Assembly (NCBI GenBank): GCA_002423615.1
Contig: DIKO01000063.1
Span: 1-64,000, forward strand
Direction of reading: 5' to 3'
Origin: Desulfobacteraceae bacterium UBA5616
Lineage (GTDB): Bacteria; Desulfobacterota; Desulfobacteria; Desulfobacterales; UBA5616
DNA: 64,000 bases
Shown here: positions 35,863-45,717 of the stretch, in pieces
How the letters are laid out: each line of letters begins with the position of its first letter
Position numbering within the stretch: the first letter of the stretch is position 1
Notes under the pieces: model-generated
Told to the model about the DNA's origin: nothing
The model's database searches: none
Seen by the model: only the letters and a program-made list of their open reading frames with translations
Made by a program: the position numbers and the translations under genes

Positions 35863-36794
35863 ATGCTCCAGAGCTCAGCCGGGATACCGGCTTTCATTTT
35901 TATGGCCTTCCTTATCAGTGAGAATCGCCGACAGGTGAGTTTCAGGATCGTGGCGACGGGCGTCCTGGTGCAACTGGTCGTTGGATTTATCCTTCTGAGA
36001 CTTCCTGTGTTCAGGGACTTTTTCCTTATGCTCAACCGGGCTGTATTGTCTCTGGAAGAATCCACAACAGCAGGCACTTCCTTTGTATTCGGTTACCTCG
36101 GCGGGTCCGAACTTCCCTTTGATGAAAAAATCCCCGGTGCTTCATTTATCCTGGCCTTCAGAGCACTCCCGCTGGTTCTGGTGATGAGCGCTTTGTCATC
36201 CCTGTTGTTTTACTGGAAGATACTGCCCGCGATCGTAAAGGGTTTTTCCTGGGCGCTAAGACGAACCATGAAGCTGGGGGGAGCCGGGGGCCTGGGTCTT
36301 TCCGCCAATATTTTTGTGGGCATGGTGGAATCTCCTTTGTTCATTCGCCCTTATATCGGCAGGATGACGAGAAGCGAGCTTTTTTCGATCATGACCTGCG
36401 GCATGGCTACCATTGCAGGAACGGTGATGGTCCTGTACGCGGGGATCCTGGGAGATCTCATTCCCGACATCATGGGACATATTCTAACAGCCTCGATTAT
36501 CAGCGTCCCTGCCGCCGTTACCATCGCCAAAATCATGGTCCCGGAAACCGATTCGCCTACCTGGAAATGGCCCGGTTGGGGAAAGATGCCTTAAGCGATA
36601 GAACCTTTCTCATCATGACTTACACCATGTGTGGTTTCGCCAACCCGGGCAGCCTGGGGATCATGATCGGTGGATTGGGAACCATGGCGCCTGAAAGACG
36701 GGATGAAATCCTATCCCTCGGGTTCCGTTCCATCATGGCCGGCACCCTGGCCACTTGCATGACCGGCGCCGTAGTGGGCATCATCAGCGGCTGA
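35863..36794 (+). pseudogene. CNT-family nucleoside transporter pseudogene with internal deletion
   Basis: Residues 1-227 (LISENRRQVSFRIVA through KIMVPETD) match the N-terminal half of NupC-type sodium or proton/nucleoside symporters. A second frame then gives NRFAYLEMARLGKDALSDRT through VVGIISG, which matches the last ~80 residues (consensus NEFVAYL..., GSLGIMIGGLGTMAPER). About 100-115 residues of the middle are gone. The joint lies near 36541-36552, where the frame also changes, so no functional carrier is produced. The junction suggests one deletion event. Confidence 0.8.
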
Positions 36795-37172
36795 ATCACC
36801 TGACCCGTGCACCAGGCGGAATGTCCCGGGAGCGATCGGATCCTGTAGTTTCCTGAAAAAAGACTCAAACGGCATAAGGTTTTCCGTAACACCGGAATGA
36901 CTCCCCATCAGAATATAACATCTTATAAATTAAGATAAATTTTTGATCTCACTTTAAAAAGCAATTCGATGTTCCATAAAAAAAATGATGAATATTGATC
37001 AATACCCTTGACAAAATGGGAAGAAATTTTTTATGGTCGCCGGAAATTGAAAAAATACATTAACTTTTAATCGAGGTGGAAGCTGCGATCCCGGTTCTTC
37101 TCCAGGGTTGCGAGGACGTAGATCATAAAATCACCTTATTTTAATAAATCTCATAAGACATTCATCAGCAAA
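36795..37172. other. 378-base intergenic region: leader of the NlpC/P60 gene
   Basis: The region contains a 12-bp palindrome TATTGATCAATA at 36993-37004 and a TTGACA element just downstream. A possibly structured leader occupies about 37074-37136. It pairs AGGTG with CACCT around a GCGA(U)CCC/GGGUUGC stem with a 12-base loop. It does not match the c-di-GMP-I, preQ1 or fluoride riboswitch consensus patterns I could recall. No coding frame is evident. Confidence 0.35.
37008..37037 (+). promoter_or_regulatory. Predicted promoter of the NlpC/P60 gene
   Basis: TTGACA at 37008-37013 is followed after 17 or 18 bases by TTATGG or TATGGT (37031-37037). Just upstream is the perfect palindrome TATTGATCAATA (36993-37004), which could be an activator or repressor site. 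It lacks the N4 spacing of an FNR box. Confidence 0.5.
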
Positions 37173-38321
37173 ATGCCTTATTTCTGTAACTTCCGATATC
37201 ATGTCCTGACGTTGGTTCTGCTCGCTGCAATCCTTCAATTGCCTTTAGCGCCAACCTGTTTCGCGGAGCTGAAAAAACACCGGGATAAAAAAATTTCCTT
37301 TTCTCAGCCGCGAATCTATTCAGATTCGGATCTGGAACAAAACCCTGAAGAAGACCTCTTTGAAAATGCCGTAAATGAATACCTGGGTGTGCCTTATCGG
37401 CGTGGCGGGTCCGGGAACAAGGGCTTCGACTGTTCCGGATTGACGCGTAAATTGTATCTCGAAATCTACGGCATTAACCTTCCCCATAATTCCGCCGCTC
37501 AGTGCAGGCTGAATATTTTTGACCGGGTTCCCTTGAACCCGGATGCCTTTGAATCAAGGGACCTTCTGTTCTTTCAAAGCAAAAACAAGAGAATCAACCA
37601 TGTGGGGATATACCTCGAGAACGGAAAATTCCTCCATGCCACCAGTGGGAAGGGGGTAACCGTATCCGATCTGAACGATTCTTACTGGAAAAGACGGCTG
37701 GTCGCCTCCAGGAGGATCAAGGATGCGATAGCGACCCGGCCATCAGGCGGTTTTGATTCATTATACGAAGACAGTTCGGGGACTTATGCAAACGACATTA
37801 ATTTGGGATATTCCGCGGATATCCACCAAAATCTCAACCTTAAAATCGAAACGTTTTATTCGGGTTCTTTTTTAACACCCGATTTTTTCCTCGAACAGTC
37901 ATCGCGCCTTGAGAAAGATATGCTTCTGGGAAGCTGGTTCGGCTTACGGGCCGAAACGGCTTTTCAACCGGCCCGGTGGCTTAAGATTACGCCGTCCATA
38001 GAAGCCCTGGACGGTTTATCCTGGAACAACGAAATTAATGACCGCTCATGGAAGGTATACGGGCTGGAAACAGCCATTAAACCCATATCATCCCAATGGT
38101 CTTTTGTCCTTTCCCTGCACTCTCTCTTAAGTGAAAATTACGAAGAAGCCGAGAAGGAGGACGGGGATACGGACATTGGGCTGCATATTAATTACCGGGT
38201 TTCCAACAGCATGCGTTTTTCCATCACCGGCAACTGGGAAGGCTCCTATCTGTTGCGGGACAAGGAAATCGCCAGCCTGACGCATGACCTTCTGTATTTC
38301 AACATGTTCCTGACTTTCTAA
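37173..38321 (+). CDS. NlpC/P60 peptidase with a beta-barrel-like C-terminal domain
   Basis: The 382-residue exported protein has a signal peptide (about 1-31). An NlpC/P60 domain spans about 60-190, with the catalytic Cys in GFDCSGLTRKLY, the His in NHVGIYLENGKFLHA and a third polar residue nearby. This would cut gamma-D-Glu-diamino acid bonds in peptidoglycan. The remaining ~180 residues show alternating hydrophobic strands (LNLKIETFYSGSF, WFGLRAETAF, HINYRVSNSMRFSITGN) and end LLYFNMFLTF, with a C-terminal Phe as in outer-membrane barrels. This combination is unusual. The barrel call is from pattern only. No strong ribosome site precedes the start. Confidence 0.75.
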   Translation: MPYFCNFRYHVLTLVLLAAILQLPLAPTCFAELKKHRDKKISFSQPRIYSDSDLEQNPEEDLFENAVNEYLGVPYRRGGSGNKGFDCSGLTRKLYLEIYGINLPHNSAAQCRLNIFDRVPLNPDAFESRDLLFFQSKNKRINHVGIYLENGKFLHATSGKGVTVSDLNDSYWKRRLVASRRIKDAIATRPSGGFDSLYEDSSGTYANDINLGYSADIHQNLNLKIETFYSGSFLTPDFFLEQSSRLEKDMLLGSWFGLRAETAFQPARWLKITPSIEALDGLSWNNEINDRSWKVYGLETAIKPISSQWSFVLSLHSLLSENYEEAEKEDGDTDIGLHINYRVSNSMRFSITGNWEGSYLLRDKEIASLTHDLLYFNMFLTF

Positions 38322-38360
38322 TACCTGCTGTGACGTAAATACTTCATTCGGCATTTCATA

Positions 38361-39356
38361 TTAGTCCGTGTATTCACCCGCCCGGTGGCATGCCGCAAGA
38401 TGCCCCCCCTGATCTTTTGCCCCGGTCATGGCCTCCAGCATGGGCTCTTCGTGATAACACCGCTCGATGGCTATAGGGCACCGGGTGTGGAATCGACATC
38501 CCGGTGGGGGATGTATGGGCGACGGGATCTCTCCGGAAAGGATTATCCGTTTTCCGCGGGTCATTGGGTCCGGTATGGGAATGGCGGATATCAGTGCCCG
38601 GGTATAGGGGTGAAGCGGTCTTTCATAAAGGGCATCGGCATCGGCATATTCTACGATTTTACCGAGATACATCACAGCGGTGTGGTCTGAAAGATGTTTG
38701 ACCACAGCCAGGTCATGCGCAATGAAAAGATACGTGAGATTCATCTCCTGCTGAAGCTCGAGAAGCAGATTCAAAATCTGCGACTGAATGGACACATCCA
38801 GAGCGGAGACCGGTTCATCACAGACGACCAGTTCGGGATTCAACGCAATGGCCCTTGCGATACCGATGCGCTGGCGCTGCCCCCCGCTGAATTCATGGGG
38901 GAATTGTTCCACGGCCTGCTGCTGAATTCCCACCCGGGCGAGAAGTTCCCTGACCCGTTCTCTCCGCTCCCGGGCGCTGCCGATGCGGTGTATCAAAAAC
39001 GGTTCTTCCAGAATGTTGCCGACTGTATGACGAGAATTCAGGGATTCAAAGGGATCCTGAAATATCATCTGCAAGTTTCTCCGAACCTGACGGAATTCCT
39101 TTCGGGGGAGGATGGAAATGTCCCTGTTTTTAAAGACCACTTGCCCGGAGGTGGGGCGATACAGCCTTAATATTCCTCTTCCGACGGTTGTCTTCCCGCA
39201 CCCGGACTCCCCCACCAGCCCAAGGGTCTCTCCGGGCCGGATGGCGAAAGTCACACCGTCAACCGCATAAACACTTCCGGTTTTCCGTAAAAAAAGACCC
39301 CGAAAGATGGGAAAATGGATTTTGAGATCATTCACCGTCAACAAAAACTCTGACAT
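38361..39356 (-). CDS. Oligopeptide ABC transporter ATP-binding protein (OppF-like)
   Basis: The 331-residue ATPase has Walker [10 protein letters not shown], signature [14 protein letters not shown] and Walker [13 protein letters not shown]. The C-terminal OppF/DppF zinc or iron-sulfur-like extension ([15 protein letters not shown]) is also present. It is the last gene of the yej-opp-like operon, one base after oppD. Confidence 0.9.
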   Translation of the reverse strand: MSEFLLTVNDLKIHFPIFRGLFLRKTGSVYAVDGVTFAIRPGETLGLVGESGCGKTTVGRGILRLYRPTSGQVVFKNRDISILPRKEFRQVRRNLQMIFQDPFESLNSRHTVGNILEEPFLIHRIGSARERRERVRELLARVGIQQQAVEQFPHEFSGGQRQRIGIARAIALNPELVVCDEPVSALDVSIQSQILNLLLELQQEMNLTYLFIAHDLAVVKHLSDHTAVMYLGKIVEYADADALYERPLHPYTRALISAIPIPDPMTRGKRIILSGEIPSPIHPPPGCRFHTRCPIAIERCYHEEPMLEAMTGAKDQGGHLAACHRAGEYTD

Positions 39357-39357
39357 T

Positions 39358-40362
39358 TCAATGTCCTCGGGGATAAAGATAGCAGCAGACCGTATGCCCC
39401 TGATTCATGCGTGTTGCTTTGGGATAGGCTGATTTACACACCGCCATGGCGTATGGACATCTGTTCTCAAAACGGCATCCCTGAGGCAGCTCATAAAGAC
39501 TGGGCACCATGCCGGATATCACGTTGAGCTTTTTCTTCCGTGGTCCATCCAGCCGGGGAATGGATAAGAGCAGGCCCTTGGTATAAGGATGGGCGGGGTG
39601 GTGAAACAAATCCTGAACCCCCGCCTTTTCGGCGATTTTCCCGGCATACATCACGACAACGTCGTCACAAACCTGAGCGATGACCCCCAGGTCATGGGTA
39701 ATGAAAATCACGGCCATGCCCGTTTCGTCCTGCAAGTTCCGGATCAGATCCAGGATCTGAGCCTGAATGGTGACGTCCAGGGCCGTTGTGGGCTCATCGG
39801 CAATCAACACGTCTGGTTTTCCGGCAAGGGCCATGGCGATCATCACCCGCTGGCGCATGCCTCCGGAAATCTGGTGGGGATATTCATGGATGCGTCGTCC
39901 GGGATCGGCGATGCCCACCCGGTCAAACAGGGAGAGGGTTTGCTCACGGATCTGCCCATTGGCCATCTCCGGGAAGTGAATGCGAAACACCTCATCCATT
40001 TGTTTCCCGATTTTATGCACTGGATTTAAGGCCGTCATGGGTTCCTGGAAAATCATGGCGATACGTTTTCCCCGGACGTGGTACATTTCTTCCCGCGCCA
40101 GAGTTAGAAGATCCATATCCTCAAGCCTGACGGCCCCTTCTTCAATAACGCCGGACGGCTTCGGCAAAAGCCGCATGATGGATAGGGCGGTAACACTTTT
40201 TCCGCACCCGGACTCCCCGACGATGCCCAGGGTTTTCCCTTTTCTCACCCTGAACCCTACATCGTCAACGGCCCTGATCCGTCCGGCTTCCGTGTCAAAT
40301 GAGGCGACCAGGCCTTCGACGGATAATATGACGTCTGTTTCCATGGAATCGGGGATCTTCAC
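39358..40362 (-). CDS. Oligopeptide ABC transporter ATP-binding protein (OppD-like)
   Basis: The 334-residue ATPase has Walker [10 protein letters not shown], signature [13 protein letters not shown] and Walker [14 protein letters not shown]-terminal extension with [15 protein letters not shown] is typical of OppD/DppD. It partners with the OppF-like protein to power the YejB/YejE-type permeases. Its ATG overlaps the stop of the binding-protein gene by four bases. Confidence 0.9.
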   Translation of the reverse strand: MKIPDSMETDVILSVEGLVASFDTEAGRIRAVDDVGFRVRKGKTLGIVGESGCGKSVTALSIMRLLPKPSGVIEEGAVRLEDMDLLTLAREEMYHVRGKRIAMIFQEPMTALNPVHKIGKQMDEVFRIHFPEMANGQIREQTLSLFDRVGIADPGRRIHEYPHQISGGMRQRVMIAMALAGKPDVLIADEPTTALDVTIQAQILDLIRNLQDETGMAVIFITHDLGVIAQVCDDVVVMYAGKIAEKAGVQDLFHHPAHPYTKGLLLSIPRLDGPRKKKLNVISGMVPSLYELPQGCRFENRCPYAMAVCKSAYPKATRMNQGHTVCCYLYPRGH

Positions 40363-42281
40363 CTTATTTTATAGGTTTCATCCACAAGCGTGACCGGATC
40401 GAAGGCCCTGCCCGCAGCCATGGCCTCCCTGGTCTCTTCGTACAGGGCCTTGTCATACCAGAAAAGCCCCCCCGTCGTGCTGCTGAAGGGGTCAAAGAGA
40501 CTCAGGGTATGCCGGGTTCCAGGGACTTTGGGCAGACGCCACCACCGCCAACAGGCCTCCCTGACATAAGGCACCCTAAAGGTGGGTACAAAACACCCGG
40601 TTTCATGGATTTTCTCCTGAATTTTCCAGGATAGCGCTATCCGTTCCTTTTCATCCAGGGAGTTCCGGTAGGCATCGATGAGCCTGTCCATTTCCGGATC
40701 ATCCGTATTGGTAATATTATTGGTCTGGGGGATATGGGCGTTGGCGGAATGAAAATGCTCCCAGTACTGGGGCCTTAAGGAAGTGCTCCAGCCCATCCAC
40801 GCGACATCATGCTTCTTCTCCAGTACTTTTTTGAACATGGCGGAGCCATCCATCTGCTGCAGCCGCAATTCAATGCCCGCTTTTTTGGCTTCCTCCTTCA
40901 GAACCACTATCCTGGGAGTATGCTCATCCAGGGAATAAACCACTTCAACGCTGAATCGGTTCGGCCCCTTGACCCAGATACCGTCCTCACCCTTTTTCCA
41001 ACCCGAAGCCGTCATGATTTCTTCGACCTTAAGGAGGTCCCACCGGCGAGCCTTGACGTGGGGGTTGGTGTAAGGGCCATATCCCATAAATCCCTGTTCC
41101 AGGCGCTCATAGTCGTTGCGGAGCACCTGCTCGATCACTTTCTCGATATTCATGGCGTGGGCAAAGGCGTACCGAAGATTTTTATCCTTGAAAATTTCCT
41201 TGTCCTGGTTCAGCCACATGCCCTGGGCGGATTGCTGGGTATCGTTGTAAAACCATATTTTCCGGACATAACCCTTTTCGACCACCGGGGTCTTTGATTT
41301 TTCATACCAGTACTTGGGAATGGTCATTCCGAAAACATCCTGCTTGGCTTTTTTGAAATACTCCCACTGGATGTTGGAATCCCGGACCACTTCATAAACC
41401 ACCTCGTCCACATTGTACCGATTCTTGAAATACTTCATATTTTTTCCCCACCAGTCTTCCTTCCGCCTCAACTTGACGAATTTCCCCTTCTTGAACTCCC
41501 GGATCTGATAGGGGCCGGTATTGGGTTCAATTTCCCAGTTGTATTTCTTGACGAAATCCTCCGAAAGCACCCCGTAAAAATGTTTCGGCGTCGGCGAAAT
41601 GCCGAGTTTCAGGTAAAGGTCCGGTTCAGCCTTGGTTCCCACCACGGCGATGGTATAATCATCATAAATAATCACCCTGTCGATTTCCCGGGTATAATAA
41701 TCGTTGTACCACGGAGCGATGATATGTTTGGATCTCATGAATTCAAGGGTGTAGGCAAAATCCGCGGCCGTCACCGGATAGCCGTCGGACCACCTGGCCT
41801 CGGGATTCAGTTTGAAGTACATGGTTTTTTTGTCTTTGCCGAAGGCCCAGTGGGTGGCGATTTCCGGGATGATGTTCATGGTATTGGGATGAATACCGAT
41901 CAGGCTGAAGGCATTGCTCCGCAGGACCCCGGCGAAACTGCCGTTGGAATCCGGTCCCACCATTCGGAAGGTCATGGGAAAACTGATCAGCGAATCCCTG
42001 AAAACCCCGCCTTTCCGGGCCTCCGGCGAGGCAAAAACCGGATCTTCCTCATTGGTCAGCCAATTTATATCTTCCGGAAGCCCGGGTCTTTCGCCTTTGG
42101 GATGAACGGGTTCGGAAGTATCCGGCAAGGTTGCCCCATCGAAGGGTCGGTCCAGGGCGGGGCTGGTTCCTTCGGCTGGTTTTTCCGGCGTACCTTCGCT
42201 GCCGCACCCGTTAAGGAACATGACCAGGATGAACAAAACAACCGAAATTAATGCCTGATTTATCTTTCCTACTTGTCGCAT
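40359..42281 (-). CDS. Extracellular solute-binding lipoprotein, family 5 (YejA-like)
   Basis: The 640-residue SBP_bac_5 protein has a lipobox LNGC near residue 25, so it is a lipid-anchored substrate receptor of peptide type. Conserved segments include FKLNPEARWSDGYPVTAADFAYTLEFMRSK and NLRYAFAHAMNIEKVIEQVL. ATG at 42281 follows AAGGA; a longer reading from 42377 lacks it. It is embedded between permeases and ATPases, the arrangement of yejABEF, where microcins and peptides are imported. The ligand is unknown. Confidence 0.88.
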   Translation of the reverse strand: MRQVGKINQALISVVLFILVMFLNGCGSEGTPEKPAEGTSPALDRPFDGATLPDTSEPVHPKGERPGLPEDINWLTNEEDPVFASPEARKGGVFRDSLISFPMTFRMVGPDSNGSFAGVLRSNAFSLIGIHPNTMNIIPEIATHWAFGKDKKTMYFKLNPEARWSDGYPVTAADFAYTLEFMRSKHIIAPWYNDYYTREIDRVIIYDDYTIAVVGTKAEPDLYLKLGISPTPKHFYGVLSEDFVKKYNWEIEPNTGPYQIREFKKGKFVKLRRKEDWWGKNMKYFKNRYNVDEVVYEVVRDSNIQWEYFKKAKQDVFGMTIPKYWYEKSKTPVVEKGYVRKIWFYNDTQQSAQGMWLNQDKEIFKDKNLRYAFAHAMNIEKVIEQVLRNDYERLEQGFMGYGPYTNPHVKARRWDLLKVEEIMTASGWKKGEDGIWVKGPNRFSVEVVYSLDEHTPRIVVLKEEAKKAGIELRLQQMDGSAMFKKVLEKKHDVAWMGWSTSLRPQYWEHFHSANAHIPQTNNITNTDDPEMDRLIDAYRNSLDEKERIALSWKIQEKIHETGCFVPTFRVPYVREACWRWWRLPKVPGTRHTLSLFDPFSSTTGGLFWYDKALYEETREAMAAGRAFDPVTLVDETYKIR

Positions 42282-42345
42282 GATCGGATCCTTATATATT
42301 ACACTTTTTTCGTTTAAATCCTTAAAAACTTTAAAACTGAACACC

Positions 42346-43392
42346 TTATTCATAAGTGGTATGGAACCTGGGGTCAAAGGCCTCCCGGACGGCCTCGCCG
42401 ATAAAGGTGACGGTGATCAGGGTCAGGGTCATGGCGAAAATTACGGACCCTACAATCCAGTACGCGTCCATGTTGGCCCATCCCTGCTGGAGCAGTTCGC
42501 CCCAGGAAGGTGTGGGCGGCGGTAGCCCGAATCCCAGATAATCCAGAGAGGTCAGGGCGACGATTCCCCCGGAAACGGAAAAAGGGGCAAACGTCACGAT
42601 GACCGATACGGCGTTGGGGATGATATGGCGGAAAATAATTCTGAAATCCGAGGCCCCCATTGCCCTGGCAGCCAGAACATACTCCCGGGCCTTCTCCTTG
42701 TAGGTCATGGTCCGCATGATCCAGGTCATACCGATCCACTCAAAAAAGGCCATAATGAGGATGAGCATCATGAAACTCGGCACAACGATGGAGGAAATGA
42801 TGATCACAACATAAAGGAACGGCACGTTGGACCATATTTCGATGATTCGCTGAAAAAAAAGATCGAACTTGCCGCCGACGAATCCCATGGCGCAGCCGAT
42901 GCTGATGCCGATGGTGTAATTGGCGGCCAGCAGGCCTAAAGAAAACAGAATGGCGATCCTGAAGCCGTAGACCAGCCGGGACAGGATGTCCCGGCCTACG
43001 GTGTCGGTTCCAAGATAATGTCTGTCCTTTAAAGAAGGGGGAAAGGGCGGGTATTCATTGTCCCTCAGGTCATTCTCATAGGGGTTGTAGGGGACCGGGG
43101 GCAGCAACACCCAGTTTCCCCCCTTCCCTTGCTTAAATTCCCTGGCGAGTTCACGGTAGTTGGTCTCGTATTCATAATCCAGGCCGAAGGTTTTTCCCGT
43201 GATGATCTGCCCATAGGTGGGAAAATAGAATTTTCCATTGAAATTTACGACAATGGCCCGGTTGCTGACCAGGATCTCGGCAAAAAAGGATATCAATATC
43301 ATGGAAGAAAGAATAAGGAAGGAATAGAAACCCCGCTTGATGGAGGAAAAACGTCGGATTTTTTTAAGTGTCAATGGATTTATCGGCATCAC
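42346..43392 (-). CDS. yejE: ABC transporter permease (YejE/OppC-like)
   Basis: The 348-residue permease has an N-terminal membrane helix and a ~100-residue loop (GKFYFPTYGQIITG, YNPYENDLRDNEYPPFPPS), a feature of YejE. The BPD_transp_1 core contains the EAA motif region AARAMGASDFRIIFRHIIPNA and LTSLDYLGFGLPPPTPSWGELLQQG. Its start overlaps yejB's stop by four bases. Confidence 0.9.
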   Translation of the reverse strand: MMPINPLTLKKIRRFSSIKRGFYSFLILSSMILISFFAEILVSNRAIVVNFNGKFYFPTYGQIITGKTFGLDYEYETNYRELAREFKQGKGGNWVLLPPVPYNPYENDLRDNEYPPFPPSLKDRHYLGTDTVGRDILSRLVYGFRIAILFSLGLLAANYTIGISIGCAMGFVGGKFDLFFQRIIEIWSNVPFLYVVIIISSIVVPSFMMLILIMAFFEWIGMTWIMRTMTYKEKAREYVLAARAMGASDFRIIFRHIIPNAVSVIVTFAPFSVSGGIVALTSLDYLGFGLPPPTPSWGELLQQGWANMDAYWIVGSVIFAMTLTLITVTFIGEAVREAFDPRFHTTYE

Positions 43393-44420
43393 TCGAAACG
43401 AACCCTCGGATCCACGACGGCAACACAGATATCCGAAAGGATGTTGCCGATGAGAAGCAGTATGGATGAAATCACCAGGATGCCCATCACCACGGGATAG
43501 TCGCGCTCCACAATGGATTCATAACCCAATAGTCCCATTCCGTTGATGTTGAATACTTTTTCAATGAGAAAAGAACCCGTCAGAATGATGGAAATGTTGT
43601 GACCGAAATTGGTGGCGATGGGGATCAGACTGTTTCTCAGGGCATGCCTGAACACGGCCTTTCTGAAAGGAAGTCCTTTGGCCATGGCCGTGCGCACATA
43701 ATCGGAGGACAGATTGTCCATCAGGGTGTTCTTCATCAAAAAGGTCATGACGGTAAATGATCCCGCCACGTAGGCGATAACGGGCAACACCGTATGCCGC
43801 ACCAAGTCCTTTATTTTGCCAAAAAGTCCCAGACTGTCGAAATTATCGCTGATCATGCCGCCCAGGGGGAAAACCTCCCAGTGAGAGGCAAAGAGAACCA
43901 GCAACAGGACACCCACCACCCAGCCCGGTATGGCGTAGCCGATAAAAACGATTATCGAGGAAAGATTGTCAAAATGGGTTTTATGTTTGACGGCCTTGGC
44001 GATTCCCAGGGGGATACAGACACCGTACACCATCACCATTGAAATGAAGCCGAAATACAACGAGATGGGAATCCGCTCCCGGATCATTTCCCAGACCGGG
44101 TCATAATAACGGGTCGATACGCCGAGGTCGCCGGAGAGTACTTTCCCCAGCCAGAGGCCATAGCTGGCCATAACCGGTTTATCGAAGCCGTAATATTTTT
44201 TCAATTCTTCGATCTGTTCTTCCGAAAGGGGCTGATTTCTACCGTCCTGTGCCGACATCGGACCCGTGCCGCCCGGCATGCTCTGCATCTGCTGCGCCTG
44301 GGCGATCATGCGTTCGATCGGGCCTCCCGGAACAAATCGGGTAATGACGAACACCATGATGGTGATGCCGAGAAATGTAGGGATGATCAACAGAAATCTT
44401 CGAAAAAAATAAACCGCCAT
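43389..44420 (-). CDS. yejB: ABC transporter permease (YejB/OppB-like)
   Basis: The 343-residue permease is the first gene of the transporter operon. The N-terminal RRFLLIIPTFLGITIMVFVITRFVPGGPIE and the long cytoplasmic insert with LSEEQIEELKKYYGFDKP are YejB-like. The EAA-type loop (GLPFRKAVFRHALRNSLIPI) contacts the ATPases. The order yejB, yejE, binding protein, oppD, oppF differs from E. coli yejABEF, where one fused ATPase serves. Confidence 0.9.
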   Translation of the reverse strand: MAVYFFRRFLLIIPTFLGITIMVFVITRFVPGGPIERMIAQAQQMQSMPGGTGPMSAQDGRNQPLSEEQIEELKKYYGFDKPVMASYGLWLGKVLSGDLGVSTRYYDPVWEMIRERIPISLYFGFISMVMVYGVCIPLGIAKAVKHKTHFDNLSSIIVFIGYAIPGWVVGVLLLVLFASHWEVFPLGGMISDNFDSLGLFGKIKDLVRHTVLPVIAYVAGSFTVMTFLMKNTLMDNLSSDYVRTAMAKGLPFRKAVFRHALRNSLIPIATNFGHNISIILTGSFLIEKVFNINGMGLLGYESIVERDYPVVMGILVISSILLLIGNILSDICVAVVDPRVRFE

Positions 44421-44570
44421 TTCCCTCCGGATCTTTGGAACGCAGAAATAAAAACGTCTTTGCGCTGATCAAATCGAGTGAAAAATATCGAAAACGAGGA
44501 AAATGGGCAAGAGAAAAAGGAACATGCCGGGGACTTCTGGCAGAAACTGCAAAAAATCAAACCGATGGGC

Positions 44571-44606
44571 AAAAAAACGGGGGAAAGAGAGCAACTCCAT
44601 TCCCCC
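44571..44606 (-). terminator. Intrinsic terminator after rpsI
   Basis: On the minus strand a GGGGGAA...TTCCCCC stem with a 14-base loop is followed by GTTTTTTTG. It is located about 25-60 bases past the rpsI stop codon and would end the rplM-rpsI transcript before the transporter operon. Confidence 0.75.
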
Positions 44607-44629
44607 ATAAAAAAAATGCCGCAGGAATT

Positions 44630-45025
44630 TTATCGTTTTGAGAACTGGAACCTGGCCCTCGCACCCCTCTGGCCGTATTTCTTTCTTTCCTTGATTCTTG
44701 GATCCCGTCGAACAAAACCCGCGCGCTTGAGCGGGGCCCTGAATTCAGCATCCAGGCCGATCAACGCCTTGGTAATGCCATGCCGAATGGCACTGGCCTG
44801 ACCCGTGACGCCGCCCCCCACAACCCGTACAACAACGTCATATTGATCCAGAGTGTTGGTCATGACCATGGGTTCGATCAATAATCTTTTGGCGGATGGC
44901 ACGGTGAAATATTCATCCACCGGCTTATCGTTAACGGTGATGCTCCCTTTTCCCGGCTTCAGCCAAGTCTTTGCGATGGCGGTCTTCCGCTTGCCGGTGG
45001 CGTAAAAAACATTATTTTTTTCCAT
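44630..45025 (-). CDS. rpsI: 30S ribosomal protein S9
   Basis: The 131-residue protein has YATGKRKTAIAKTWLKPGKG, VVGGGVTGQASAIRHGITKAL and the invariant C-terminus RARFQFSKR, whose basic tail reaches the ribosomal P site. It follows rplM by 65 bases in the conserved rplM-rpsI pair. Confidence 0.98.
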   Translation of the reverse strand: MEKNNVFYATGKRKTAIAKTWLKPGKGSITVNDKPVDEYFTVPSAKRLLIEPMVMTNTLDQYDVVVRVVGGGVTGQASAIRHGITKALIGLDAEFRAPLKRAGFVRRDPRIKERKKYGQRGARARFQFSKR

Positions 45026-45090
45026 AGGATTCCCCAGTATTGATGATACACTTCAACGATTCAATTCAAAATGTTCTTCTTGATGTCCTT

Positions 45091-45525
45091 CTAAATATCC
45101 AGAGCTTCAGGATTCTGGGCCGCGTGGGGATGCTCCGTGCCGGCATAAACCTTGAGTTTCTGGATCAGCCTTTTCCCCAGCCTGTTTTTGGGAAGCATCC
45201 CTTTTACGGCGAAGCGGATCACATCTTCCGGCTTCTTTTTCATGAGATCACCCGCGGTGGTTGTGGTCAAACCGCCGGTATACCCGCTGTGCCGGTAATA
45301 TTTTTTCTGCTCCAGTTTGTTTCCGGTAAGAACCACCTTATCGGCGTTGATAACGACGACGCAGTCGCCGACATCCGCATGGGGCGTAAAAAGGGGGTTG
45401 TTCTTTCCCCTGATGACCGAAGCCACCGAGGACGCCAGCCTTCCCAGGACCTTGCCTTCGGCATCAACGAGTCGCCATTTTCCCTGATTGTCGCTGTCTT
45501 TCGCACTATATGTATATTTTTTCAA
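45091..45525 (-). CDS. rplM: 50S ribosomal protein L13
   Basis: The 144-residue protein contains the family markers [38 protein letters not shown] and [24 protein letters not shown]. Its promoter lies directly upstream (45560-45588) and it is cotranscribed with rpsI. Confidence 0.98.
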   Translation of the reverse strand: MKKYTYSAKDSDNQGKWRLVDAEGKVLGRLASSVASVIRGKNNPLFTPHADVGDCVVVINADKVVLTGNKLEQKKYYRHSGYTGGLTTTTAGDLMKKKPEDVIRFAVKGMLPKNRLGKRLIQKLKVYAGTEHPHAAQNPEALDI

Positions 45526-45559
45526 AACGATACACTCCCGTCTGTTTTAGAATTTGCCT

Positions 45560-45588
45560 TTATTAATGAAAAAAAGGCTCTGTGTCAA
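45560..45588 (-). promoter_or_regulatory. Predicted rplM-rpsI promoter
   Basis: On the minus strand TTGACA (45588-45583) and TAATAA (45565-45560) are separated by 17 bases, close to consensus. The -10 element is about 35 bases before the rplM start codon. Confidence 0.6.
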
Positions 45589-45717
45589 GGAAAAAAGATA
45601 AAAAGCCCCCTTGTCACATCTAGTTCGATACCGATTTTTCTCCCTCTACCCTGACATCTGATGTGCTGCCTTGTCAATACATTTTCGGATCGAGATTTGA
45701 ATACTGAAAAACAAAAT

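Noticed and set aside
36993..37004. FNR or CRP binding site
   Set aside because: FNR and CRP boxes need a spacer between their half-sites; this palindrome is contiguous (TTGATCAA core).
37074..37136. Known riboswitch upstream of NlpC/P60 (c-di-GMP or c-di-AMP type)
   Set aside because: The consensus motifs of these riboswitches that I can recall are not present.
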